Assembly (NCBI GenBank): GCA_900544475.1
Contig: UQVU01000034.1
Location: 1 to 15,331, forward strand
From: an uncultured Butyricicoccus sp.
Lineage (GTDB): Bacteria > Bacillota > Clostridia > Oscillospirales > Butyricicoccaceae
Length of the DNA stretch: 15,331 bases
Direction: 5' to 3'
A program made the translations under genes and the position numbers. The notes beneath the pieces are model-generated. The model was given only the letters and a program-made list of their open reading frames with translations, made no database searches and was not told the DNA's origin. This document shows, one piece after another, positions 1 through 6,104 of the stretch; the stretch's first letter is position 1, and each line of letters opens with the position of its first letter.

Positions 1-127
1 TTGGCGAACGCAACGCTAATACCGCTGTCGCCGATTGGGGTTGATGCGGTTATCTCAAATTCATTACTCCAGCCTTGCTGTGAGAAATCAATTGTTGCTT
101 CTGCTGCAGATGCGGCGAAAATGCCGG
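1..127 (-). CDS. Partial unknown protein, N-terminal side, runs off window start
   Basis: Read on the minus strand, this stretch is open without a stop and gives a peptide that begins around AGIFAASAAEATIDFSQQGW and continues to the window edge. The Ala-rich start looks like the end of a signal peptide (possible cleavage after an A-x-A motif), followed by a mature part rich in Ser, Thr, Asp and Gly, as in secreted or surface proteins. The family is not recognised. The start codon is not present: upstream of about 127 the sequence becomes the coding strand of ligA on the other strand, so this gene is cut there. It may be an assembly join and not a true neighbour. Both ends are approximate. Confidence 0.35.
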
Positions 128-221
128 CAGCAAGCTGCAGAAGGCAGCAGAACTGGGAATCCCGGTCTTGACCGAAGAAGAGTTTAAGACGATGATTGAA
201 GAAGGCAGCGGAAACGCTTAA
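114..221 (+). CDS. ligA: LigA C-terminal fragment (end of BRCT domain)
   Basis: The last 35 codons read GENAGSKLQKAAELGIPVLT followed by an EEEF motif and a short acidic tail, ending at TAA 219-221. This matches the end of the BRCT domain of bacterial NAD-dependent DNA ligase, which seals nicks during replication and repair. The same frame upstream of about 111 loses all resemblance to LigA (it becomes Cys-rich and has stops at 81-83 and 42-44), so the rest of the gene, including the adenylation, OB and helix-hairpin-helix domains, is absent. ligA directly upstream of gatCAB is a common order in Clostridia, which suggests the fragment is in its native place and the sequence to its left is what does not belong. 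Confidence 0.8.
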   Translation, partial: GENAGSKLQKAAELGIPVLTEEEFKTMIEEGSGNA

Positions 222-232
222 ATAAGATATGC

Positions 233-253
233 CGTAGGGCACCCCGTCCTACG
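233..253. repeat. Degenerate copy of the CGTAGGG palindrome
   Basis: CGTAGG (233-238) and CCTACG (248-253) form a 6-bp stem around a 9-nt loop in the ligA-gatC gap. The CGTAGGGC start matches the left side of the palindromic repeats at 3809-3845, 3881-3908 and 15313-15331. No T-run follows, so it is not a convincing terminator. The rest of the gap (254-309) shows no convincing promoter, so gatC may be transcribed from ligA or further upstream. Confidence 0.45.
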
Positions 254-309
254 ATAGATCATAAAATTCGTATCATAGAGTTAAGATAAATAATTAGGAG
301 GCAAACGAC

Positions 310-597
310 ATGGCAATTTCCAGAAAAGAAATTGAGCACATCGCGTCGCTTGCACGTCTGGATTCTACCGGCGGCATTTTTGACCGTCTGGCAGACGATA
401 TGCAGGGCATTGTCGCCATGGTGGACAAGCTGGCAGAGCTTGATCTGGGCGACATCACCGATGTTATCAACACCGAGCGCAAGAATGCGTTCCACGAGGA
501 CGAGGTCATTCAGGAATATACGCCGGACAAGCTGATCGAGCCGAATGCACCGGACTTCCAGTGCGGCGGCGTAGCGGTTCCGCGTGTAGTCGAGTAA
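310..597 (+). CDS. gatC: Asp-tRNA(Asn)/Glu-tRNA(Gln) amidotransferase subunit C
   Basis: GatC is the small structural subunit that wraps around and stabilises GatA and GatB in the cytosolic GatCAB complex, which converts Glu-tRNA(Gln) to Gln-tRNA(Gln) (and often Asp-tRNA(Asn) to Asn-tRNA(Asn)). The 95-residue product has the usual family length, an N-terminal helical part (ISRKEIEHIASLARLD) and the characteristic C-terminal end GGVAVPRVVE. The ATG at 310 follows an AGGAGG site near 296-301 with good spacing. It is the first gene of gatCAB and ends 17 nt before gatA. Its identity is firm from both sequence and gene order. Confidence 0.95.
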   Translation: MAISRKEIEHIASLARLDSTGGIFDRLADDMQGIVAMVDKLAELDLGDITDVINTERKNAFHEDEVIQEYTPDKLIEPNAPDFQCGGVAVPRVVE

Positions 598-614
598 GGA
601 GGGACAGAAAACAA

Positions 615-2084
615 ATGGCACTTTTTGAGAAAACTGCGTCCGAGCTGTCCGAACTGCTCGGCAAGAAGGAAATCTCCGCTGTCGAGCTGGCAAAGGACGT
701 TTTTGCACGCACGAAGGCGGTAGAGGACAAGGTTCAGGGCTACGTTACCGTCGCTGAGGAGTCTGCGCTCGCGCAGGCCGAGGCCGTCGATAAGAAGCGC
801 GCTTCCGGTGAGGAGCTTTCCGCGCTGGCCGGTATCCCGATCGCCGTCAAGGACAACATCTGCACCAAGGGCACGCTGACCACCTGCGCGTCCAAGATGC
901 TCTACAACTTCAAGCCGCCCTATAACGCTACCGTTATCGAGAAGCTGGCGGCTGCCGACGCCGTTATCACCGGCAAGGCAAACATGGACGAGTTCGCAAT
1001 GGGTTCTTCCTGCGAGAATTCCGCGGCGCACCCGACCCACAACCCGCATAACCTCGACCGCGTACCGGGCGGCTCGTCCGGCGGCTCCGCCGCTGTCGTT
1101 GCGGCAGGCGAAGCACCGCTCGCTCTCGGCTCGGATACCGGCGGTTCCATCCGTCAGCCGGCGTCCTTCTGCGGCGTTGTCGGCCTCAAGCCGACCTACG
1201 GTGCGGTTTCCCGTTACGGCCTTATCGCGTTCGCTTCCTCCCTCGACCAGATCGGTCCGTTCGGCCGCTCCATCGAGGACGCAGCGATGCTTCTCGATGC
1301 TGTGACCGGCCACGACCCGCTGCATGACTCCACCTCGGTCAAGACCCCGTTCGAGGGCTCGCTCCGCGCTAACCTGAACGCCAACGTCAAGGGACTCAAG
1401 ATCGGCCTGCCGAAGGAATATTTCGGAGAGGGCATCTCCGAGGCTGTCCGCAAGAACGTTATGGCGGCGGCGGAGGCTTATAAGGCAATGGGCGCAGAGG
1501 TATTCGAAATCTCCCTGCCGCTCGTTGAGTACGCACTGCCGATCTACTACATCCTGTCCTCGGCAGAGGCATCCTCCAACCTCGCACGCTTTGACGGCGT
1601 AAAGTACGGCTACCGTACCCCGAACGCAGGCGACGACATTACCGAGCTGTACACCAAGAGCCGTTCCGAGGGCTTCGGCGCAGAGGTTCAGCGCCGCATC
1701 ATGCTCGGCACCTACGTGCTGTCCTCCGGCTACTACGACGCTTACTACAAGAAGGCGCGCGCCGCGCAGCGCAAGATCCGCGAGGAGTTCGCAAACGCAT
1801 TCGAGAAGTGCGACGTTATCCTGACCCCGGTCGCGCCGACCACCGCTTACGAGATCGGCTCCAAGACCACCAATCCGCTTGAGATGTACGCAGGCGACAT
1901 CTGCACCGTTTCGGTCAACATCGCCGGTCTGCCGGGTCTGGTTCAGCCGTGCGGCTTTGACGAAAATCACATGCCGGTCGGCATGCAGCTCATCGGCCCG
2001 CGCTTCGGCGAGCAGACCCTGCTGAACGCCGGTCTGGCTTTCGAGCAGGCATCCGGCCTCAAGAACATCATCGCGGCACTGTAA
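615..2084 (+). CDS. gatA: Asp-tRNA(Asn)/Glu-tRNA(Gln) amidotransferase subunit A
   Basis: GatA is the amidase-signature glutaminase that releases ammonia from glutamine for the transamidation done in GatB. The 489-residue protein has the complete Ser-cis-Ser-Lys triad: Lys79 in GIPIAVKDN, Ser154 in the Gly/Ser-rich PGGSSGGS loop and Ser178 in GSDTGGS, the same numbering as in characterised GatA proteins. The open frame extends back to 561 inside gatC, but the ATG at 615 is chosen because a GGAGGG site lies at 599-604 with proper spacing and the product then begins MALFEKTASELSELL, as is normal for the family. It sits between gatC and gatB with short gaps, in one operon. Codon use is strongly biased to C-ending codons, suggesting high expression. 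Confidence 0.97.
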   Translation: MALFEKTASELSELLGKKEISAVELAKDVFARTKAVEDKVQGYVTVAEESALAQAEAVDKKRASGEELSALAGIPIAVKDNICTKGTLTTCASKMLYNFKPPYNATVIEKLAAADAVITGKANMDEFAMGSSCENSAAHPTHNPHNLDRVPGGSSGGSAAVVAAGEAPLALGSDTGGSIRQPASFCGVVGLKPTYGAVSRYGLIAFASSLDQIGPFGRSIEDAAMLLDAVTGHDPLHDSTSVKTPFEGSLRANLNANVKGLKIGLPKEYFGEGISEAVRKNVMAAAEAYKAMGAEVFEISLPLVEYALPIYYILSSAEASSNLARFDGVKYGYRTPNAGDDITELYTKSRSEGFGAEVQRRIMLGTYVLSSGYYDAYYKKARAAQRKIREEFANAFEKCDVILTPVAPTTAYEIGSKTTNPLEMYAGDICTVSVNIAGLPGLVQPCGFDENHMPVGMQLIGPRFGEQTLLNAGLAFEQASGLKNIIAAL

Positions 2085-2099
2085 GGAGGAAGACAAAAC

Positions 2100-3524
2100 A
2101 TGAAATACGAAGCTGTCATCGGTCTGGAAGTGCACGCGGAGCTGTCCACCAAGAGCAAGATCTACTGCTCGTGCTCCACTTCTTTCGGCGCACCGATCAA
2201 CACCCATACCTGCCCGGTCTGCACCGGTATGCCGGGCGCTCTGCCGGTACTCAACAAGCAGGTCGTTCACTATGCCGCTAAAATGGGCAAGGCGACCGGC
2301 TGCACGGTCAATCAGCTGTGCAAGGCGGACCGCAAGAACTATTTCTACCCCGACCTGCCGAAGGCATACCAGATCTCTCAGTTCGATGTGCCGATTTGCG
2401 AGAACGGCGAGGTATTCTTCTATGTGGACGGCGTGAAGCACTCCTGCCGCCTGGAGCGCATCCACTTCGAGGAGGACGCGGGCAAGCTGCTGCATGATGA
2501 GATCGACGGTACCATCGTTGACTTCAACCGCTGCGGCGTACCGCTGATCGAGATGGTAACCCGTCCCGACCTGCATTCCTCTGCCGAGGCGAAGGAATTC
2601 CTCGAAATGATCAAGACCACCCTGTCCTACCTCGACATCTGCGACTGCAAGATGGAGGAAGGCTCTATCCGCTGCGACGTCAATGTTTCCATTCGTCCGG
2701 AAGGCTCCACCGAGCTGGGTACCCGTGTCGAGATGAAGAACATCAACACCTTCTCCGGCGCGGTTCGTGCGATCGACTACGAAATCGCACGTCAGATCGA
2801 GGTCGTTGAGAACGGCGGCGAAATCCAGCAGGAGACCCGCCGCTGGGACGACGTAAAGCTGAAGAACACGGTCATGCGTACCAAGGAAGACGCGCAGGAC
2901 TACCGCTACTTCCCGGACCCGGACCTCATCGCGGTCGAGATTTCGGACGAGTGGATGAAGCAGATCGAGAGCGAAGTTCCCGAGCTGCCGATCTCCCGTT
3001 ACGAGCGTTATCTGAACGATTACGGCATGACCGCCATGGAAGCACGCCTGATTTCGGACAGCTTTGAGAAGGCTGAGCTGCTCGACGCCGCCGCAAAGCA
3101 GGTAAAGCCGAAGGCTGCCGCAAACTGGATTCTGTCCGACATTTCCAAGTACCTGAACGACAAGGCCGTCAGCCTCAAGGACACCAAGATGACCGCAGAC
3201 AAGCTGGTTGCGCTCGTCAAGCTCATTGAGGCGGGCACCATCTCTGGCAACGCCGGCAAGAAGGTTCTGCCCTCCATGTTCGAGACCGACGAGACCGTAG
3301 AGGCGATCGTTGAGCGCATGGGCCTCAAGCAGGTATCCGATGAGGGCGCTATCCTCGCCATCGTGCAGGACGTTCTCGCGAAGAACGAGAAGGCTGTTGC
3401 CGACTTCAAGGCAGGCAAGAACGTTACCGGCTTCCTCGTAGGACAGTGCATGAAGGCGTCCAAGGGTCAGGGCAACCCGCAGATCATCAACAAGCTGATT
3501 GCGGCCGAGCTTGCTAAGCTCTAA
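2100..3524 (+). CDS. gatB: Asp-tRNA(Asn)/Glu-tRNA(Gln) amidotransferase subunit B
   Basis: GatB binds the mischarged tRNA, phosphorylates the Glu or Asp side chain with ATP and amidates it with ammonia channelled from GatA. The 474-residue product has the N-terminal catalytic cradle (EAVIGLEVHAEL) with four zinc-binding cysteines at Cys23, Cys25, Cys38 and Cys41 (CxC-x12-CxxC), the DxxRCDVNVS-type region near residue 197, and a C-terminal helical/YqeY-like tRNA-binding domain ending in GQCMKASKGQGNPQIINKLI. AAGGAGGA lies just before the ATG at 2100. It is the last gene of gatCAB and is followed by an intrinsic terminator. Together GatA, GatB and GatC form a complete set, which fits an organism lacking or supplementing glutaminyl-tRNA synthetase. 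Confidence 0.97.
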   Translation: MKYEAVIGLEVHAELSTKSKIYCSCSTSFGAPINTHTCPVCTGMPGALPVLNKQVVHYAAKMGKATGCTVNQLCKADRKNYFYPDLPKAYQISQFDVPICENGEVFFYVDGVKHSCRLERIHFEEDAGKLLHDEIDGTIVDFNRCGVPLIEMVTRPDLHSSAEAKEFLEMIKTTLSYLDICDCKMEEGSIRCDVNVSIRPEGSTELGTRVEMKNINTFSGAVRAIDYEIARQIEVVENGGEIQQETRRWDDVKLKNTVMRTKEDAQDYRYFPDPDLIAVEISDEWMKQIESEVPELPISRYERYLNDYGMTAMEARLISDSFEKAELLDAAAKQVKPKAAANWILSDISKYLNDKAVSLKDTKMTADKLVALVKLIEAGTISGNAGKKVLPSMFETDETVEAIVERMGLKQVSDEGAILAIVQDVLAKNEKAVADFKAGKNVTGFLVGQCMKASKGQGNPQIINKLIAAELAKL

Positions 3525-3553
3525 AAACGTATATTTTCTGCGAAAATGCAGCG

Positions 3554-3580
3554 AAAGACCGCCGAAAGGCGGTCTTTTTT
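3554..3580 (+). terminator. Intrinsic terminator of gatCAB
   Basis: A perfect 10-bp stem AAAGACCGCC (3554-3563) / GGCGGTCTTT (3568-3577) closes a GAAA tetraloop and runs into T residues to 3580. It lies 30 nt after the gatB stop, a textbook Rho-independent terminator. Confidence 0.93.
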
Positions 3581-3635
3581 GTCGCAAAAACGCCCTCCGA
3601 GGGAGAGCGCGAACGGCGGTGGGGGAGGGTTGCTG

Positions 3636-3769
3636 CCGGTCTGCCGCTCAGCGGAGCTTTGCGGCTAAGGCGCGGGGGACGCAATTAAGACCGCGTTACA
3701 ATATTTGGCGTACTGCCGCCGTTTGGGGCTGGCTTCGCGCGTCTTTCCGCGCATAACAGTGCGCGGCAG
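3636..3769 (+). repeat. Dispersed intergenic repeat, module A, copy 1
   Basis: This 134-bp block resembles 15141-15286 with substitutions and small indels. Shared strings include CCGGTCTGC, CTCAGCGGAGCTT, GCAATTAAGACCGC, CGCCGTTTGGGG and TTTCCGCGCATAACAGTGCG. Two hairpins are kept: GCCGC 3643-3647 with GCGGC 3661-3665 (GCTGC/GCAGC in the other copy, a covarying pair), and CCGCGC 3747-3752 with GCGCGG 3761-3766 around the loop ATAACAGT. No protein-like frame is preserved. It sits inside a gene-free stretch (3581-4128) made mostly of repeat modules; the remainder of that stretch (3962-4128) shows only a weak bulged hairpin near 4023-4044 and nothing coding. Confidence 0.8.
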
Positions 3770-3808
3770 ATGGTGCAGATTAGAAAGATATTCGTTTTTC
3801 GATTTTGC

Positions 3809-3845
3809 TGGGCGTATCCGTAGGGCCGGGTGCCCTCACCCGGCC
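3809..3845 (+). repeat. Palindromic repeat, module B, copy 1
   Basis: After the lead-in TGGGCGTATCCGTAG, GGCCGGGTG (3824-3832) pairs perfectly with CACCCGGCC (3837-3845) around the loop CCCT. This is a 9-bp stem with a 4-nt loop, the same geometry as the units at 3881-3908 and 3938-3959. It follows module A by 39 nt; the same A-then-B order occurs at the right end of the window. Confidence 0.75.
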
Positions 3846-3880
3846 GCTCCCTCGGCAGGCATGGATTTTCCGGGGCGCTC

Positions 3881-3908
3881 CCGTAGGGCGGGGTGACCTC
3901 ACCCCGCC
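3881..3908 (+). repeat. Palindromic repeat, module B, copy 2
   Basis: The lead-in CCGTAG precedes GGCGGGGTG (3887-3895), which pairs perfectly with CACCCCGCC (3900-3908) around the loop ACCT. Compared with copy 1, a C:G pair has become G:C, so the stem is kept although its sequence changed. The flank CTGTAA (3910-3915) pairs with TTACAG (3930-3935), linking this unit to the inverted unit that follows. Confidence 0.75.
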
Positions 3909-3937
3909 GCTGTAAATCTGTGCACACCGTTACAGGC

Positions 3938-3959
3938 GGCGGCATGGGGTCATGCCGCC
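3938..3959 (-). repeat. Palindromic repeat, module B, inverted copy 3
   Basis: GGCGGCATG (3938-3946) pairs perfectly with CATGCCGCC (3951-3959) around the loop GGGT. Read on the minus strand it begins GCAGGGCGGCATG, resembling the GTAGGGCGGGGTG start of copy 2, so it is an inverted relative. The two units face each other across CTGTAA...TTACAG. Confidence 0.65.
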
Positions 3960-4128
3960 CTGCGGCGCGTTTCGGACAATCGGTGCAGGTGATGTGCGGC
4001 ATCGGATTGGGGCGTTTCCTCGCCTGCTACAACTTACGTTGCAGGAACGGCGGTGGAGTTCGTTTGAGCAGGTGATTTACCTTGTGAATTTATTCGCTGA
4101 AGGTTCTTCCAAATTTTTTTTCGAAATA

Positions 4129-4188
4129 CCTATTGACAAATAGGAAAAATAGGTGTATTCTCAATTCATAGAAAACACCTATGAATAC
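4129..4188 (+). promoter_or_regulatory. Operator-like inverted repeats over the cysK promoter
   Basis: Two nested symmetric arrangements are visible. CCTATT (4129-4134) faces AATAGG (4139-4144) directly over the -35 box, and ATAGGTGT (4149-4156) faces ACACCTAT (4175-4182) across the -10 box and start site; GTATTC (4155-4160) also mirrors GAATAC (4183-4188). Recurring CCTAT/ATAGG half-sites around a core promoter are typical of repressor control. Sulfur genes of Bacillota are often controlled by Rrf2-family repressors (CymR), a plausible but unproven candidate here. Confidence 0.55.
4133..4161 (+). promoter_or_regulatory. cysK promoter (sigma-A type)
   Basis: TTGACA at 4133-4138 and TATTCT at 4156-4161 are separated by exactly 17 bp. 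Transcription should start near 4168, giving a leader of roughly 160 nt before cysK. The promoter is overlapped by several inverted repeats (see 4129-4188). Confidence 0.85.
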
Positions 4189-4216
4189 TTAGGATTTAGA
4201 AAGGCGGCATGGAGCT

Positions 4217-4252
4217 ATGGGACTCTGGCGAATGTGCCGATGTCGAAACTGA
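4217..4252 (+). CDS. Putative 11-residue cysteine-codon leader peptide
   Basis: In the cysK leader, ATG at 4217 opens an 11-codon frame, MGLWRMCRCRN, ending at TGA 4250-4252. A GAAAGGCGG site at 4199-4207 lies 9 nt upstream; the identical string GAAAGGCGG (4315-4323) serves cysK itself. Two of the last five codons are Cys (TGC, TGT), placed just before a stem-loop at 4240-4266. This arrangement, with a short translated frame and codons for the pathway end-product just before RNA structure, is what amino-acid-sensing leader peptides look like, so it may couple cysteinyl-tRNA supply to cysK expression. A competing 25-codon frame starts at ATG 4209 (ends 4286, also with two Cys), but its start is only 1 nt from the GGCGG, so it is less likely. 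No similarity search was possible; the function is inferred. Confidence 0.5.
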   Translation: MGLWRMCRCRN

Positions 4253-4266
4253 TATTTCGATTACAT
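4240..4266 (+). promoter_or_regulatory. Leader stem-loop overlapping the end of the leader peptide
   Basis: TCGAAA (4243-4248) pairs with TTTCGA (4255-4260) around CTGATA, and ATG (4240-4242) can extend the stem with CAT (4264-4266) across a 3-nt bulge. The stem begins at the leader peptide's Cys-Arg-Asn codons, so a translating or stalled ribosome would open it. ATGGG (4217-4221) can also pair with CCCAT (4274-4278), a possible alternative fold. A T6 run follows at 4300-4305 without a strong hairpin directly before it, so whether control would be by termination or by access to the cysK ribosome site cannot be told. Confidence 0.4.
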
Positions 4267-4331
4267 ATTGCACCCCATCTGATTGATAGATTGACTTAAT
4301 TTTTTCTGAATTTTGAAAGGCGGTAAACACC

Positions 4332-5267
4332 ATGTCTGATATTAAAAAGAGCTTCGCTGATCTGATCGGCAACACCCCGCTGTATGCGGCTGAGAAATTC
4401 GCTGAGAACATTGACGCGGCAAACGCAACCATTCTCGCCAAGCTCGAGTATTTCAATCCGGCCGGTTCGGTCAAGGACCGTATCGCAAACGCAATGATCA
4501 ATGAGGCCGAGGCTTCCGGCGCACTCAAGCCGGGCGCGACCATCATCGAGCCGACCTCCGGCAACACCGGTATCGGTCTGGCGGCTGTTGCGGCGGCTCG
4601 CGGCTACCACATCATCCTGACCATGCCGGAAACCATGTCCATCGAGCGCCGCAATATGCTCAAGGCTTACGGCGCGGAGCTGGTTCTGACCGAAGGTGCC
4701 AAGGGCATGTCCGGCGCTATCGCAAAGGCTGACGAGCTGGCAAAGGAAACCCCGAACAGCTTCATCCCCGGCCAGTTCGTAAACCCGGCAAACCCGGCCG
4801 CTCACTACGCAACCACCGGCCCGGAGATCTGGAAGCAGACCGACGGCAAGGTTGACATCTTCGTTGCAGGCGTCGGCACCGGCGGCACCATCACCGGCAC
4901 CGGCAAGTTCCTGAAGGACCAGAACCCGAACGTCAAGGTCGTAGCCGTTGAGCCGGACACCTCTCCGGTTCTCTCCACCGGCAAGGGCGGCGCACACAAG
5001 ATTCAGGGCATCGGCGCAGGCTTCGTTCCGGACGTTCTCGACACCAAGGTTTACGACGAGATCATCCGCGTCAAGAACGAGGACGCATTCGACACCGCCC
5101 GCACCTTCACCCACAGCGAGGGCCTGTTTATCGGCATTTCCTCCGGTGCAGCTCTCTGGGCAGCCGCTGAGCTGGCAAAGCGCCCGGAGAACGCAGGCAA
5201 GACCATCGTAGCACTTCTCCCGGATACCGGCGACCGCTACCTGTCCACCCCGCTCGTAACAGAGTAA
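4332..5267 (+). CDS. cysK: Cysteine synthase (O-acetylserine sulfhydrylase)
   Basis: The product is a PLP enzyme of the OASS family, which makes L-cysteine from O-acetylserine and sulfide in the cytosol. At 311 residues it has the normal length. The PLP lysine is Lys48 in NPAGSVKDR, the substrate-binding Asn loop is TSGNTG at 75-80, the phosphate-binding glycine loop is GTGGTITG near 182-189, and the C-terminal GISSGAA and [10 protein letters not shown] motifs are present. The ATG at 4332 follows AAAGGCGG (4316-4323). It is a single-gene unit: its own promoter and structured leader lie upstream and a bidirectional terminator lies downstream. No serine acetyltransferase gene is nearby. Codon use resembles gatCAB and suggests high expression. 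CysM-type or O-phosphoserine-using relatives cannot be fully excluded from sequence alone. Confidence 0.95.
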   Translation: MSDIKKSFADLIGNTPLYAAEKFAENIDAANATILAKLEYFNPAGSVKDRIANAMINEAEASGALKPGATIIEPTSGNTGIGLAAVAAARGYHIILTMPETMSIERRNMLKAYGAELVLTEGAKGMSGAIAKADELAKETPNSFIPGQFVNPANPAAHYATTGPEIWKQTDGKVDIFVAGVGTGGTITGTGKFLKDQNPNVKVVAVEPDTSPVLSTGKGGAHKIQGIGAGFVPDVLDTKVYDEIIRVKNEDAFDTARTFTHSEGLFIGISSGAALWAAAELAKRPENAGKTIVALLPDTGDRYLSTPLVTE

Positions 5268-5349
5268 ATTTCCCCCTTATTTCTCTCTCAATCCGCTTCT
5301 ATCTCTCAATCCGCATCCGTCTATTTTATTATACTACTTCTCTTTGATG

Positions 5350-5384
5350 AAAACCGACCGTTTGCCACTTGAACGGTCGGTTTT
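5350..5384. terminator. Bidirectional terminator between cysK and yqeC
   Basis: A perfect 13-bp inverted repeat, AAAACCGACCGTT (5350-5362) / AACGGTCGGTTTT (5372-5384), has a 9-nt loop and an A-run on the left and T-run on the right, so it can terminate both converging genes. Between cysK and this hairpin the sequence is T/C-rich and contains a 13-bp direct repeat TCTCTCAATCCGC at 5284-5296 and 5302-5314, of unknown meaning. Confidence 0.88.
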
Positions 5385-5390
5385 CGCTGT

Positions 5391-6038
5391 TTATATGGAG
5401 TTTTGCGGCGGCAGAGCAATCGCGGTCAGTCCGTGCGCGGCGGCGGCGAGGGAAAAGGCCGCGAACTGCGCGTCTGTCGCGCCCGTCAGCAAAAACGTGC
5501 GGCTGAGTCCCTCGGCGGCGAGCGCCTGCATGACGTTCTCGGGGGAGGCGGTGTTGCCCGGCTTCGAGCCGGTCAGGGTGCAGAACACCTCGGGACGGTG
5601 AACCGCTTCCCGAATGGGTCTGCCGAAGCCGCGTGCGCCGACGACACAGAGCACTCGTTTCGCCTCGGGCGGTATCACCGGCTCGTGCGGCGCGTGCGCC
5701 TTGAGGGGGAGGCGGCGCGAACCGTCCGCCTCGACGAGCACGTAGTCCGCGAGCCGCGTCAGCACGGAAAACGGCAGGGCGGGGGCGGTCAGCTTGCCCT
5801 CGGCGGCGGGCGTTCCCACGCAGACCACACGGCTCTCCGCAAGAGCCCGGCGCACAGCGGCCTCTCCGCCGTCCGTCACGAGCGGCACACCCTCGAACGG
5901 GAGAATATGCGTTGTCGTGGCGAGAAGCACCGTGCCGGGCAGCTCACGCGACAGCGTGCGGAGAAGCGTCGTCTTGCCGCCCGAGCCGATGACGGCGGTC
6001 ACGCCGCGCGAAATATTCAGCTTTTCATAAAGAAGCAT
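5391..6038 (-). CDS. yqeC: Selenium-dependent molybdenum hydroxylase accessory protein YqeC
   Basis: The 215-residue product begins MLLYEKLNISRGVTAVIGSG and carries a P-loop-like GSGGKTT at about 18-24, then a TTTHILP motif, matching the YqeC family. YqeC is associated genomically with selenium-dependent molybdenum hydroxylases (xanthine dehydrogenase-like enzymes carrying labile selenium); its exact reaction is not known. The frame extends upstream to 6098, but the ATG at 6036-6038 is preferred because an AAAGGAG site precedes it at proper distance on the minus strand. It is divergent from yqeB, its usual partner, with about 146 nt between the starts, and converges on cysK. It is slightly short for the family. 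The gene symbol follows the E. coli family name. Confidence 0.82.
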   Translation of the reverse strand: MLLYEKLNISRGVTAVIGSGGKTTLLRTLSRELPGTVLLATTTHILPFEGVPLVTDGGEAAVRRALAESRVVCVGTPAAEGKLTAPALPFSVLTRLADYVLVEADGSRRLPLKAHAPHEPVIPPEAKRVLCVVGARGFGRPIREAVHRPEVFCTLTGSKPGNTASPENVMQALAAEGLSRTFLLTGATDAQFAAFSLAAAAHGLTAIALPPQNSI

Positions 6039-6068
6039 AGGGGGTTCTCCTTTCCTGCATCTGATGCT

Positions 6069-6097
6069 ATCATAACGCAGATACGCGCGAAAGTCCA
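6069..6097 (-). promoter_or_regulatory. Putative yqeC promoter
   Basis: On the minus strand TGGACT (6097-6092) and TATGAT (6074-6069) are 17 bp apart, ending about 30 nt before the yqeC start. The -35 match is weak, the -10 good. It lies back to back with the yqeB promoter, only 7 bp away. Confidence 0.5.
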
Positions 6098-6104
6098 CGA
6101 CTGC

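Noticed and set aside
510..3587. A 1025-residue open frame on the minus strand across gatA and gatB
   Set aside because: It lies antisense to two complete, recognisable genes with intact catalytic motifs. Long antisense frames are expected in GC-rich genes with strong codon bias, and the translated product has no recognisable domain.
3750..3910. CRISPR-like array from the repeated palindromes
   Set aside because: The units differ in stem sequence, are irregularly spaced, include an inverted copy, and there are no cas genes.
3685..4143. Short open frames on both strands in the gene-free repeat region
   Set aside because: They have no ribosome site, high Arg/Pro content typical of translated GC-rich palindromes, and are not preserved in the second repeat copy.
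4209..4286. A 25-codon frame in the cysK leader starting at ATG 4209
   Set aside because: Its start is only 1 nt after the GGCGG ribosome site, while the ATG at 4217 in another frame has ideal spacing. It is kept only as an alternative to the 11-codon leader peptide.
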